This document shows positions 17,997-26,498 of a stretch of 64,000 bases of DNA, in pieces. The first letter of the stretch is position 1. Every line of letters begins with the position of its first letter. Position numbers and translations under genes: made by a program. The notes under the pieces were generated by a model. The model was not told where the DNA came from, did no database searches, and was given only the letters and a program-made list of their open reading frames with translations. Origin of the DNA: Bradyrhizobium cosmicum (GTDB lineage: Bacteria; Pseudomonadota; Alphaproteobacteria; Rhizobiales; Xanthobacteraceae); the NCBI RefSeq assembly GCF_007290395.2, contig NZ_CP041656.2, positions 4,526,001-4,590,000 of the forward strand, given 5' to 3'.

Positions 17997-18413
17997 TTAA
18001 GCCTCGATCCCGCGCTGAACCAGAATCCGCTCGGCGCTGTCGTTCCAGACGTCCATCTTCACGATCTGCCCGCCCCGAACGACGAAGCGATCGACGTAGC
18101 GATTGCCCTCGAACGGGGTACCGTCCATCCACTCGCCATAGAGCGTGCCGACGCTGTAGACGACCGTCTCGTCCGCGCCCGGGCAGACGTCGAAGCGGTC
18201 CATCTTCTTCTTGACCCAGCGGTAGCGCTTCGCGTTGAAGCCGGTCGGGCCACGCGGATGATCGAACTCGCGCCCGCCGGTAAAGGTGATCACGGTGCCC
18301 GGCTTCATATAGGCCGCAGCCGCGTCAGGATCGGGTATCATCGAGGCCGTCAGGTAGGCTTCGACGATCTCGGCGTCGGTCATCGGGCTTTCGGCTTTTG
18401 CGGGGGCGGACAT
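17997..18413 (-). CDS. NTF2/SnoaL-like protein
   Basis: This 138-residue protein has the cone-shaped NTF2/SnoaL-like pattern: an N-terminal helix pair (TDAEIVEAYLTASMIPDPDAAAAYM) and curved strands that include GREFDHPRG, WVKKKMDRFDVC and RYVDRFVVRGGQIVKMDVWND. Such proteins serve as small hydrolases, isomerases or dehydratases, or as ligand binders. It diverges from the deaminase-like gene at 18562 across a promoter with a TGCATGCA site. ATG at 18413 has GGAG twelve bases upstream. A catalytic role in the same pathway is likely but not demonstrable. Confidence 0.7.
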   Translation of the reverse strand: MSAPAKAESPMTDAEIVEAYLTASMIPDPDAAAAYMKPGTVITFTGGREFDHPRGPTGFNAKRYRWVKKKMDRFDVCPGADETVVYSVGTLYGEWMDGTPFEGNRYVDRFVVRGGQIVKMDVWNDSAERILVQRGIEA

Positions 18414-18459
18414 GGCGGGTTCTCCAAGGTCTGGACAGTCTACAATTCGCACTTCAAAC

Positions 18460-18467
18460 TGCATGCA
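18460..18467. promoter_or_regulatory. TGCATGCA palindrome, predicted GntR operator (site 3)
   Basis: The context is TTCAAACTGCATGCACAT, in the 148-base gap between the divergent NTF2-like and deaminase-like genes. It shares TCAAACTGCATGCA with site 2. It would place the hydrolase genes to the right under the same regulator. Confidence 0.6.
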
Positions 18468-18561
18468 CATTTTTTGAACAATTTGATATCAGAACTGCAC
18501 ACAATCTGGGGCTGCCCCCACTTGGCGCTTCCGCTAGGCTAGCACAGCTGAATTTGATGCC

Positions 18562-19803
18562 ATGACCACGCAGACCGCCTTCGACCAGATCTTCCGTAAT
18601 GCGCTGTTGCGATCGTCCGCCACACCCGTCGATATCGGCATGAAGGGCGGCCGCATCGCCGCGATCGAGCCAAAGCTCGCCTGCGAGGCCGTCGAGGTCG
18701 ACCTCGGTGGGCATCTGGCCCTGCCCGGCTTCGTCGACACCCACATCCATCTCGACAAGGCCTGCCTGCTCGGCCGCTGCGGGCATAATCACGGCAGCGT
18801 CTCGGAAGCGATCCGTGCCGTCGCCGGGATGAAGAAGGATTTTACGGTCGAGGACGTCTACGCGCGCGGCGCGAAGGTGCTCGAACGCGCCATCGTGCAC
18901 GGTACGACGCGCATGCGCACCCATGTCGAGATCGACCCGCGCATCGGCCTGCGTGGCTACGAAGCGATCAAGACGCTCAAGCGCGACCATGCCTGGGCCA
19001 TTGACCTCTCGCTCTGCGTCTTCCCCCAGGAAGGGCTGACAAACGATCCCGGCAGCGAAGAGTTGCTCATCCAGGCACTGCGCGACGGCGGCGAGGCGAT
19101 CGGCGGCTGTCCCTATATGGACACCGACCCGAACGCGCATCTCGAACGCATCTTCGATCTCGCGCAGGAATTCGACGTCGACGTCGATCTCCATCTGGAT
19201 TTCGATCTCGATCCGTCCTGGTGGCACCTCGACGAGGTCTGCCGGCAGACCGAGCGGCGCAGCTATCAGGGGCGCGTCGCGATCGGCCACGCCACGAAGC
19301 TCTCGGCACTGCCACCGGAGCGCTTGAAAGCGGCCACCGCGCAACTGGCAAATGCCGGCGTCGCCGTCACCGTGCTGCCCGCGACCGACCTTTATCTGAT
19401 GGGGCGCGAGGCCACCCACAATGCACCGCGCGGGTTGACGCTCGCACACAAGCTCGTCGACAACGGCGTGCTGTGCTCCGTCGCCACCAACAACGTGCTC
19501 AACCCCTTCACCCCGTTCGGTGACGCTTCGCTGCTCCGGATGGCGAACTTCTATGCCAATGTCGCGCACGCCTCGGTCAGCGACTTCGACACCTGCCTCG
19601 ATCTCGTGACCGACCTGCCGGCGCGGCTGATGAACCTTGACGACTACGGCACCAAGGTCGGCAACCCCGCCGATCTCATCGTGCTCGACACGAAGGACAG
19701 CCGCTTCGCCATCGCCGAGCTGCCGGATGTCTTGATGGGGTTCAAGAATGGCCGGCAGACGTTTGAACGGCCGCGTCCGACGCTGTTTTCACCGCGGAGC
19801 TGA
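18562..19803 (+). CDS. Cytosine-deaminase-like amidohydrolase with altered catalytic Asp
   Basis: This 413-residue protein of the CodA/AtzC-like amidohydrolase group has metal motif DTHIHLDKA near residues 59-67, an HLDFDLD segment with further ligands and IGHATKL. The loop that holds the catalytic Asp in cytosine deaminase aligns here as ATNNVLNPFTPFGD, with Asn near residue 310 at the expected Asp. The paralogue just downstream has GNDNIRDSWWPYG with Asp. Either the chemistry differs or the enzyme belongs to a subgroup using another base. It begins divergently from the NTF2-like gene and is 30 bases upstream of the paralogue. Confidence 0.78.
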   Translation: MTTQTAFDQIFRNALLRSSATPVDIGMKGGRIAAIEPKLACEAVEVDLGGHLALPGFVDTHIHLDKACLLGRCGHNHGSVSEAIRAVAGMKKDFTVEDVYARGAKVLERAIVHGTTRMRTHVEIDPRIGLRGYEAIKTLKRDHAWAIDLSLCVFPQEGLTNDPGSEELLIQALRDGGEAIGGCPYMDTDPNAHLERIFDLAQEFDVDVDLHLDFDLDPSWWHLDEVCRQTERRSYQGRVAIGHATKLSALPPERLKAATAQLANAGVAVTVLPATDLYLMGREATHNAPRGLTLAHKLVDNGVLCSVATNNVLNPFTPFGDASLLRMANFYANVAHASVSDFDTCLDLVTDLPARLMNLDDYGTKVGNPADLIVLDTKDSRFAIAELPDVLMGFKNGRQTFERPRPTLFSPRS

Positions 19804-19833
19804 ACGGCGCCACAACGATCAACGGAGGAACCG

Positions 19834-21039
19834 ATGGCCTTCGACACAATCTTCCTCAATGCGCGCTTCGACGGCGGGTCCCGGCATCACTTCGCGGTCA
19901 AGGATGGGCGCATCGCCGCGATCACGCCCGCTGACCAGCCCCCGACCGGCGCTGCGGCGATCGATCTTGATCAGGCCCTCGTCGTCCCCGGCTTCGTCGA
20001 GGGCCATATCCATCTCGACACCAGCTTCTATGGCGATGCCTGGCGTCCGCACAAGCCGTGCACCAACGGATTCGACGTGCATGAGCGCGTCGCCTTCCAG
20101 GCGCAGAACATGGCCGAGGCTGCGCCGATGGACGTGCGGGCGCGCAACCAGCTCGATCTCTGCATCGCCCACGGCACCACGCAGATGCGCAGCCATGTCA
20201 TGGTGGATGGCTCGGTCGGGCTGAAATCGATCGAGACGATCCTGCGCGTGCGCGAGGAATACCGGGGCCTGATCGACATCCAGCTCGTCGCCTTCCCCCA
20301 GAGCGGCATTCTGGCGAGCCCCGGCACGCCGCAATTGCTGGATGAGGCCATCGGGCTCGGCGCCGACCTCGTCGGCGGGCTCGATCCCGCGAGCTTTGAT
20401 CGCGATGTCGAGAAGCACCTCGACGTCGTGTTCGGCGTGGCCGAAAAGCATGGCGTCGATGTCGACATCCATCTGCACGACATGGGCACCCTCGGCGCCT
20501 TCGAGATCGAGCAGATCGCGGCGCGCACGCGCGCGCTCGGCATGGAGGGCCGTGTTGCCATCAGCCACGCCTACGGGCTCGGCGATATTCCGGCAGATCA
20601 CCTCAAGAAGATGGCGGAGGTTCTTGCCCGCTCGGGCGTCGCAATCATGACCAATGCGCCGGGGGCGCGGCCGTTTCCACCGATTCTCGCCCTGCGCAAC
20701 GCTGGCGTCACCGTCTTCAGCGGCAATGACAACATCCGCGATTCCTGGTGGCCCTATGGCGACGGTGACATGCTGCGCCGGGCAACCACGCTCGGCTATC
20801 GCTCCGGCTTCAACATCGACGAAGAACTGCGCGTCGCATTTGACATCGTCACCGCATCAGGCGCCAAGGCGCTGCGCCTCGAAGGTTACGGCCTGCGTGT
20901 CGGCGCCAAGGCCGACTTCGTGACGCTGAATGCGGCCCATATCCCCGAGGCCGTCGTCGCGGTGCCGCAGGGGCGCTCCGTGTACAAGGAGGGGAAACTT
21001 GTCGCTGCAAACGGCCAGGTTGTCGGCAAACGCGCCTAA
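19834..21039 (+). CDS. Cytosine-deaminase-like amidohydrolase
   Basis: This 401-residue protein has the full CodA-like set: EGHIHLDTSF, VDIHLHD, AISHAYGLG and GNDNIRDSWWPYGDGD with the expected catalytic Asp. It is likely a metal-dependent deaminase or amide hydrolase of a pyrimidine-like or related ring. ATG at 19834 follows GGAGG. It forms an operon with the upstream homologue, the two being distant rather than recent duplicates. Together with the ABC system and the amidohydrolase it suggests stepwise breakdown of a nitrogen heterocycle. Confidence 0.82.
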   Translation: MAFDTIFLNARFDGGSRHHFAVKDGRIAAITPADQPPTGAAAIDLDQALVVPGFVEGHIHLDTSFYGDAWRPHKPCTNGFDVHERVAFQAQNMAEAAPMDVRARNQLDLCIAHGTTQMRSHVMVDGSVGLKSIETILRVREEYRGLIDIQLVAFPQSGILASPGTPQLLDEAIGLGADLVGGLDPASFDRDVEKHLDVVFGVAEKHGVDVDIHLHDMGTLGAFEIEQIAARTRALGMEGRVAISHAYGLGDIPADHLKKMAEVLARSGVAIMTNAPGARPFPPILALRNAGVTVFSGNDNIRDSWWPYGDGDMLRRATTLGYRSGFNIDEELRVAFDIVTASGAKALRLEGYGLRVGAKADFVTLNAAHIPEAVVAVPQGRSVYKEGKLVAANGQVVGKRA

Positions 21040-21179
21040 CCGTTCAATCGTACCGTCAAGCCCTCCCCGAGCCTCCGAGTCCGGTAGAATCCCGGTCCGT
21101 AGCCCAACGCGTTGCGACAAGGATCAGGTAATCTTACTAAGACCTTGCACTGACCATCTGCGTACACGGGAGTTTGGTT

Positions 21180-21497
21180 ATGTTCAGCGCATTCAACAGT
21201 ATCGACTATCATTCCATCCGGGCCAGCACGCCAGCCGAGACCGCCGTCAAGCGCCTGAATGGAATCGGCGAAGTCCTGTCGGGCCTCGACATCACGGCAA
21301 TCCACACACAGGACGAGATGGCACGCGCGCTGTGGACGCTGGATACAGCCGACAAATGCGTTCGCCTGATCCTGACCGAATTCCGCAGCGAGCGGACAAC
21401 GGACATCGTGCGCAAGGCCAACAGCCTGATCGATCTGATCGAGGCCGCCCGCGACGAAGTCTCGGGCTATCGCGGCGGCAGCAGGGTCCTGAGCTGA
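21180..21497 (+). CDS. Hypothetical 105-residue helical protein
   Basis: I do not recognise a family. The protein is predicted to be mostly helical (about residues 17-35, 42-65 and 70-95), soluble, without cysteine pairs or a signal peptide beyond the first ten residues. ATG at 21180 has GGGAG twelve bases before it. It is 140 bases after the deaminase and converges on the TetR operon, ending 13 bases before it. Its base composition is slightly more AT-rich than its neighbours. Confidence 0.6.
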   Translation: MFSAFNSIDYHSIRASTPAETAVKRLNGIGEVLSGLDITAIHTQDEMARALWTLDTADKCVRLILTEFRSERTTDIVRKANSLIDLIEAARDEVSGYRGGSRVLS

Positions 21498-21510
21498 ATG
21501 GGCCCCGGCG

Positions 21511-22428
21511 TCAGCGCTTGATCTTCGCGAGGATCTTGTCCGCCTCGGTGCGCCAATCGGCGCTGCGGGCGAACTCCTTCGTGCCCCTGGTGCCGAACAG
21601 GCCTTCGTCGGCGAGATCGGCCACCCAGGCCTGACGTTCGGCCGTGCCCTGCGCCGACCATGGCGTCAGCCCTGCCTCCCGTACGGTGTCCGCGACTTCG
21701 CGCACCTCTTCGGCACGGCGACGGCCGTGCTCGATCACGCGCTGGAAGAAATAAGCGCCCTGCTTCTCCCAATTGATGCTCGGGAAGGTTTCCGTGAGCG
21801 ACGCCAGCACCGCATCCTCGACGCCATAAGCGCGCGCGGTGGTGAAGCTTTCGATGACCATGGCCTCCAGTCCCTTGATCATGATGCTCCGGCACATCTT
21901 GACGGCCGACGACACCCCGAGCTTGTCGCTGGCAACCTTCGCCGCAAAACCGATCGCGTTCAGTAACGGCTCCAGCTCTTTCGCGCCGGGGCCGCCGAGC
22001 AGCAGCGGCACTTTGATGCGATACGGCGGTACCGAGGTCATCACCGCGCCCTCGACATAACGCCCCGCGGCGCCATCGATCAGCGCCGCGGCGCGCTGCT
22101 TGGCGCCGGGAGAGGCCGAGTTGAAATCGAGGAACCATGTGCCCTGGTTGATCGCGGCCGCGCAGGCCCTTGCGACCGGAACGGCCTGGCTCGCCGTGAC
22201 CGCAGAGATGATGAAATCGGATGTCGCGGCCAGCTCGGCATGAGAGGCTGCGAGTGCCACTCCGAACCTGGCGGCATGCTCCCTGAGAGCCGCGCGCTGC
22301 TCGCCTCCGAGCTTGATGTCGTAGGCGGCGACCCTGATGTCCTGCAGGCGCAAATCCTCAGCCAGAATCCGGCCAACTTCACCATAGCCAACCAGCCCGA
22401 TCTGCCAGCGTTTGAGATCACCCGCCAT
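21511..22428 (-). CDS. 6-phosphogluconate-dehydrogenase-like NAD(P) oxidoreductase with DUF1932
   Basis: This 305-residue protein has an N-terminal Rossmann fold (GLVGYGEVGRILAEDLR, residues about 11-27), the substrate-side FLDFNSASPGAKQRAA motif and a C-terminal helical DUF1932 domain. The conserved Lys of the family would be in VKMCRSIMIKGLEA. It starts one base inside the stop of the decarboxylase-like gene (TGATG) and is the last gene of the TetR operon. In the meta-cleavage route the missing oxidoreductase would convert the ring-fission semialdehyde to pyrone dicarboxylate. This enzyme could fill that step, but LigC belongs to a different family, so this is speculation. Confidence 0.8.
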   Translation of the reverse strand: MAGDLKRWQIGLVGYGEVGRILAEDLRLQDIRVAAYDIKLGGEQRAALREHAARFGVALAASHAELAATSDFIISAVTASQAVPVARACAAAINQGTWFLDFNSASPGAKQRAAALIDGAAGRYVEGAVMTSVPPYRIKVPLLLGGPGAKELEPLLNAIGFAAKVASDKLGVSSAVKMCRSIMIKGLEAMVIESFTTARAYGVEDAVLASLTETFPSINWEKQGAYFFQRVIEHGRRRAEEVREVADTVREAGLTPWSAQGTAERQAWVADLADEGLFGTRGTKEFARSADWRTEADKILAKIKR

Positions 22429-23297
22429 CAGTTCAGTCCTCGAATCGTTTCATCGAACAGCTCCTCGACCGCATAGCGGCGCGGGATCAGCGCCTGCTGG
22501 AATGCGTAGTCGACAATCAGCTCGAGCGGCTTCCCGTTCGCCTCGATGCCGAACGGAACGAGGTCGGGTGAGCCCGCCGGCCCCGTCCGCACCTTGTTCT
22601 GCTTCAACAGATCATAGACGCCCGCAACCACATCAGGCCGCGATTTCGCCAGCCTCTCTGTCACGACCACGAGATGATTGACCGGGACGACACCGCGGCG
22701 GGCGTACCATTTTGCGGCTTCCGCGGCCGGATCAGGAAAAAGCGGCTTCAGCCTGGGGTCGTTCGAGGTCTCGCCGAGGACCGCATCGAGCTCACCGTCG
22801 AGCAGCATCTGCAGGACTTTCTTGTCCTTCGGTGCGCGCTCGGTGGTGTCGACATATTCGGCGACGTGCGGATCTTCAAAGGTGACCCAGCGGACCCTGT
22901 CGAGGTTGACGCCATAATCGTTGGCGAGGATGCCCCTGATCCACGCCCCCGTCGTCGTGGTGAAGGAGCGGATGCCGACGCGCTTGCCTTCGAGATCGGA
23001 CGGCCCGAGCTTCCCCTGCACAGGATTGTAGAGCGCGTAAGCATGCTGGAAGCGGCCGAGCATCGTCGCCGGCAGCAGCACCAGCGGCTTGCCATGCGCC
23101 TTGGCCATCAGATAGGTGACGATCGCCATCTCGCAGACGTCAAAGGCCTGCTCGCGCACCATCGGCTTGAACGCCGTGTTGGTCGGCGTGTACTCGATGA
23201 AGTCGAGGTCGAACAGGTCGGAGCGGAGCTCACCGCTCTTCACCGCCTGGACATGGGGGTGACTGCCGAGCACGGCCTTCAGCCTGAGACGATCCAT
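22428..23297 (-). CDS. 4,5-dihydroxyphthalate decarboxylase-like protein (binding-protein fold)
   Basis: This 289-residue protein has no signal peptide although its fold is that of periplasmic binding proteins. Recognisable segments are NTAFKPMVREQAFDVCEMAIVTYL, LPATMLGRFQHAYALYN and EGKRVGIRSFTTTTGAWIRGIL. These match proteins annotated as 4,5-dihydroxyphthalate decarboxylase, which forms protocatechuate. The lack of an export signal supports an enzyme rather than a transporter part. ATG at 23297 has GGAG upstream. A place among LigI-, GalB- and LigK-like genes fits a phthalate-type acid feeding protocatechuate cleavage. Another decarboxylation substrate is possible. Confidence 0.6.
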   Translation of the reverse strand: MDRLRLKAVLGSHPHVQAVKSGELRSDLFDLDFIEYTPTNTAFKPMVREQAFDVCEMAIVTYLMAKAHGKPLVLLPATMLGRFQHAYALYNPVQGKLGPSDLEGKRVGIRSFTTTTGAWIRGILANDYGVNLDRVRWVTFEDPHVAEYVDTTERAPKDKKVLQMLLDGELDAVLGETSNDPRLKPLFPDPAAEAAKWYARRGVVPVNHLVVVTERLAKSRPDVVAGVYDLLKQNKVRTGPAGSPDLVPFGIEANGKPLELIVDYAFQQALIPRRYAVEELFDETIRGLN

Positions 23298-23316
23298 CCG
23301 CCCGCTCCGGTTCTCT

Positions 23317-24000
23317 TCAGACGTCCTCGGGATTGTCGACGTAGACGAGCCCCGCTTTCGCCAGCGCCTCGCGCATGCTGTACATGTCGAGACCGAGCTC
23401 GCCCGAGGCGAGCCGCTTGCGCTTGCCGCCCTCGTCTGCGTTTCGCTTCTTCGCCTTCTCGGCAACTTCAGCCGCATGACGCTTCGGCACCACCACGACG
23501 CCATCATCATCGGCCACGACGATGTCACCGGGATCGACATTGACGCCGGCGCAAACCACGGGGACGTTGACCGAGCCGAGTGTCGCCTTCACCGTGCCCT
23601 TGGCCGAGACAGCGCGCGACCACACCGGAAACTTCATCTCGTGCAGCGCTTTGACGTCGCGGCAGCCGGCGTCGATGATCAGCCCCTGCACGCCGCGCGC
23701 CTGGAGCGAGGTTGCGAGCAAGTCCCCGAACATGCCGTCGGTATTGTCGGTGGTGCAGCCAACGACGAGAATGTCGCCCTTCCTGCACTGCTCGACCGCG
23801 ACATGGATCATCCAGTTGTCTCCGGGCTGCGCCAGCACGGTGACGGCCGGACCGGCAATCGACGCCCCCGCCCAGACCGGGCGCAGATACGGTTTCATCA
23901 GGCCGATACGGCCGTAGGCCTCGTGCACTGTCGAGACACCGTACTCCGCCATACCGGCGGGATCGGCTCGCTCGATATTGCGAACGACGACGGGCTTCAT
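23317..24000 (-). CDS. ligK: 4-carboxy-4-hydroxy-2-oxoadipate aldolase (RraA-like)
   Basis: This 227-residue protein of the RraA-like family is close to the usual length of LigK/ProA/GalC. The divalent-metal and substrate site is in [25 protein letters not shown] followed by [11 protein letters not shown], where Arg-Asp binds metal. It would cleave carboxy-hydroxy-oxoadipate to pyruvate and oxaloacetate, the last step of the protocatechuate 4,5-cleavage and gallate pathways. ATG at 24000 overlaps the galB stop by four bases. Neighbouring LigI and GalB homologues make the assignment stronger than the family alone would. Confidence 0.8.
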   Translation of the reverse strand: MKPVVVRNIERADPAGMAEYGVSTVHEAYGRIGLMKPYLRPVWAGASIAGPAVTVLAQPGDNWMIHVAVEQCRKGDILVVGCTTDNTDGMFGDLLATSLQARGVQGLIIDAGCRDVKALHEMKFPVWSRAVSAKGTVKATLGSVNVPVVCAGVNVDPGDIVVADDDGVVVVPKRHAAEVAEKAKKRNADEGGKRKRLASGELGLDMYSMREALAKAGLVYVDNPEDV

Positions 24001-24710
24001 GCCAGTTCCTCCGCAACCGTCGGGAACAGGCGCTGATAGGCCTCGCCATAGGTCATGGGCACGCCAGTGTTGCGGCTGCCCTGGATGCCGCGGTTGAGTG
24101 CCACGCGCTCGTAATAGCCCCAAAGATGCTTCTGTGCGGCGAGGATCTGGAACGCCTCGTACTTCTCCTTCCAGACCTCGTCGATCTTGAGCAGCAGGTC
24201 AGGCTTGTAATTGCACTGCTCGGGCTGGTGAGGCTCGAACAGGAATACTGGAGGCGCGGAGTATTTGTACTGCGCGCCGGGCTTGTGGCCCATCGCCTGC
24301 GCGACCACGCGCGTCTCCTGCGCGAAATGCGCGGCGTTCGGGTGGTCAAAATTATAGGGATCTTCCAGCGCATGGGTCAGCACGAAGCTCGGATTGAGCT
24401 CGCGGTAGATGTCGACCATGCGGTCGAAATGCGCCTCGGTGAGCTTGAGCGGATAGTCGCCGCAGTCGAAGAACTCGATCTCTGCGCCGAGCAGCTTTGC
24501 CGCGCGCTCCGCCTCGTCCTTGCGGCCGGCCTTCACCGATTCCAGCGTCGCACCCTTTTCCTTCCAGGCGAACTGGCTCTCGCCGCGCTCGCCGAAGGAC
24601 ATGCAGACGATCTTCATGCGATAGCCCTTCTTCGCATGCAGCGCGATGGCTCCGCCGGCGCGCCAGACAAAATCGCCCGGATGGGCGGTGACGACAAGGC
24701 CTGTTTTCAC
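23997..24710 (-). CDS. galB: 4-oxalomesaconate hydratase, PIG-L family (GalB-like)
   Basis: This protein of about 237 residues belongs to the PIG-L/LmbE fold. Instead of the common AHPDDE motif it has [13 protein letters not shown], the variant I associate with GalB hydratases. [21 protein letters not shown] supplies further metal ligands. GalB hydrates 4-oxalomesaconate to carboxy-hydroxy-oxoadipate. I favour GTG at 24710, because GAGGGGAG precedes it and the fold begins there. A GTG at 24752 is also open. It overlaps ligK by four bases and lies 49 bases after ligI. Confidence 0.8.
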   Translation of the reverse strand: MKTGLVVTAHPGDFVWRAGGAIALHAKKGYRMKIVCMSFGERGESQFAWKEKGATLESVKAGRKDEAERAAKLLGAEIEFFDCGDYPLKLTEAHFDRMVDIYRELNPSFVLTHALEDPYNFDHPNAAHFAQETRVVAQAMGHKPGAQYKYSAPPVFLFEPHQPEQCNYKPDLLLKIDEVWKEKYEAFQILAAQKHLWGYYERVALNRGIQGSRNTGVPMTYGEAYQRLFPTVAEELA

Positions 24711-24759
24711 GGGAATGCTCCCCTCTTTGGTTGATAGCAACGTATCGATCACGGCACCG

Positions 24760-25644
24760 TCATGGGTCGAACCCGAAAAGCCGCGCGGGATTGCCGACGA
24801 GGATCTTCTGCTGGAGTTCCGGCTCCGGTGCGAACAGCGGGATCAGATCAACGAGGTCACCGTCATTCGGCATCATTTTGACGTTGGGATGCGGCCAGTC
24901 GGTCCCCCAGATGACGCGGTCTGCTGAGGTCTCGACGATCTTTCGCGCGAACGGCACCGCGTCCGCGAACGGCGGACCGCTGGAGGACACCCGCTCCGAG
25001 CCGCAGATCTTGACCCAGCATTTTTCGTCGCGCTCCATCAGTTCGATCAGGATCCTGAACGGCAATTGATCGAGCCCTTCGGCAGCCTTCACCCGCCCCA
25101 TGTGGTCGATGGTGTAGCTTAGCGGCAGCCTCGCCAGCATGTCGGCATAGTCAGGCAGGTCGATTGCGTCGAAATGCAGGTCGATGTGCCAGCCGAGCGG
25201 TGCGACCATCGCGATGACGCGGTTGAACACGCTCTTGTCGGGGACGCCGCCGAGATGGCGGACGAAATTGAAGCGGCAGCCGCGGAAACCGCCCTCATGC
25301 AGCACGCGAAGCCCGCGCTCGGTGATGGTGTCGTCGATATTGGCGACCGCGCGATAGGCGCCGTTGCTCTGCGCGATGGCGTCGAGCGCCACCGTGTTGT
25401 CGGTACCGTGCACGCTGGCATTGACGATGACGGCACGCTCTACTCCGAGCTTGGCATGCAGCACGCGGAAATCCTCGAGCGGTGCGTCCGGCGGCGTGTA
25501 GGTCCGATCCGGCGCGTAAGGGTACTTCGCGCCGGGCCCGAAGATGTGGCAATGCGCGTCGCAAGACAGTTTTGGCAGCTTGAATTTCGGCGTGCGCGTG
25601 TTCGGATCGGGCGGTGGAATGGTCGGCGTGTACATCATCGTCAT
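24760..25644 (-). CDS. ligI: 2-pyrone-4,6-dicarboxylate hydrolase (LigI-like)
   Basis: This 294-residue amidohydrolase of the LigI branch has DAHCHIFGP near residues 29-37 and YAPDRTYTPPDA, which is characteristic of the family. Others are GWHIDLHFDA, TIDHMGR and WGTDWPHPN, with the catalytic Asp in the last. It opens the pyrone lactone to 4-oxalomesaconate without needing a metal in the characterised enzyme. The gene starts 31 bases after the tetR stop and is followed by galB, ligK and the decarboxylase-like gene, a coherent lower pathway. Confidence 0.87.
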   Translation of the reverse strand: MTMMYTPTIPPPDPNTRTPKFKLPKLSCDAHCHIFGPGAKYPYAPDRTYTPPDAPLEDFRVLHAKLGVERAVIVNASVHGTDNTVALDAIAQSNGAYRAVANIDDTITERGLRVLHEGGFRGCRFNFVRHLGGVPDKSVFNRVIAMVAPLGWHIDLHFDAIDLPDYADMLARLPLSYTIDHMGRVKAAEGLDQLPFRILIELMERDEKCWVKICGSERVSSSGPPFADAVPFARKIVETSADRVIWGTDWPHPNVKMMPNDGDLVDLIPLFAPEPELQQKILVGNPARLFGFDP

Positions 25645-25674
25645 CAGGTGAACCGCCGAACGAGAACGCTTTTT

Positions 25675-26385
25675 TCAGGTCTTGCTGCTGACGACCGGCC
25701 GCCGCCGCGCCGGGGCAGCCTGATCCAGCGCAGGCGCCTGGAACGCAGCAACGGTCGCCTGCACCAATTGCTCGATGGCGCTGGCAGCATCGCTGCCGTC
25801 GGCCTCGCCGCGCGACAGCCGCGAGACGCGGTCCGGCGTCACCAGCGAGTAATAGAGCGCGCCGAGCAGAAAGTGACTGCGCCAGACGATATCGGTGCGT
25901 GGAATGTGCGGCAGGCTGTCGTGCACCGCATCGATGAAGGCATGGCTGGTGTCGTCAAAGGTCTGCGCGATGATTTTTCGCGTAACTTCGTTGCCCTCGG
26001 CCGACATTACGGCGCGCAGCCGCGTGAAGCGCGCGCCGCCGCCGGCAAGATCGCTGCCCGAGGTGAAGGCCGGCACCACATAGGCGCGCACGATCGCCTC
26101 CAGCCGGTCCTGGAGATCGCGCACCCGCCTGGCGGCGGCGAGCAGCTCGGAGCGGCGCAGATTCATCGGCCCGCAATGACGCCGGTAGATCTCCAGCAGC
26201 AGGCCGTCCTTGGTCTTGAAATGATAGGTGACGCTGCCGGGATTGGCGCCGGCGGCCTGCGCGATGTCGCGCACCGAAACGGCATTGAATCCGTTGGTGG
26301 CGAACATCTCCTCGGCCGCGACGAGGATCGCCTCGCGCATGTTCGGCTTGCGGGCCGTTTCCTTGCTGGTGGGCTTGCGTACCAT
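25675..26385 (-). CDS. TetR-family regulator heading the meta-cleavage operon
   Basis: This 236-residue protein has a TetR DNA-binding domain (MREAILVAAEEMFATNGFNAVSVRDIAQAAGANPGSVTYHF, about residues 16-57) and a helical ligand domain. The start is set at ATG 26385, because the operator/promoter block 26390-26424 lies directly upstream and would be inside the gene if the 26466 start were used. No ribosome binding site is visible, so the message may have a very short leader. It is the first gene of the minus-strand operon, so it should be autoregulated. Confidence 0.87.
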   Translation of the reverse strand: MVRKPTSKETARKPNMREAILVAAEEMFATNGFNAVSVRDIAQAAGANPGSVTYHFKTKDGLLLEIYRRHCGPMNLRRSELLAAARRVRDLQDRLEAIVRAYVVPAFTSGSDLAGGGARFTRLRAVMSAEGNEVTRKIIAQTFDDTSHAFIDAVHDSLPHIPRTDIVWRSHFLLGALYYSLVTPDRVSRLSRGEADGSDAASAIEQLVQATVAAFQAPALDQAAPARRRPVVSSKT

Positions 26386-26388
26386 GTG

Positions 26389-26427
26389 ATTTGTACTATC
26401 GTACAAAAGATCAGGTCTCGTCAACAA
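26389..26427 (-). promoter_or_regulatory. TetR promoter and operator, copy 1
   Basis: The operator is TTTGTAC-TATC-GTACAAA (26390-26407), with perfect 7-base arms. On the minus strand a -35-like TTGACG (26424-26419) and a -10-like GATAGT (26400-26395) are 18 bases apart, so the operator covers the -10. The 39-base block is matched at 35 positions by 47439-47477 in front of the extradiol dioxygenase gene. Confidence 0.8.
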
Positions 26428-26498
26428 GAACCAAGGGCCGCGCCCCGATGGCTCCGAGACCGCCATATGCGCACAAACGCCCTCTAGGAGTGCTGGGA

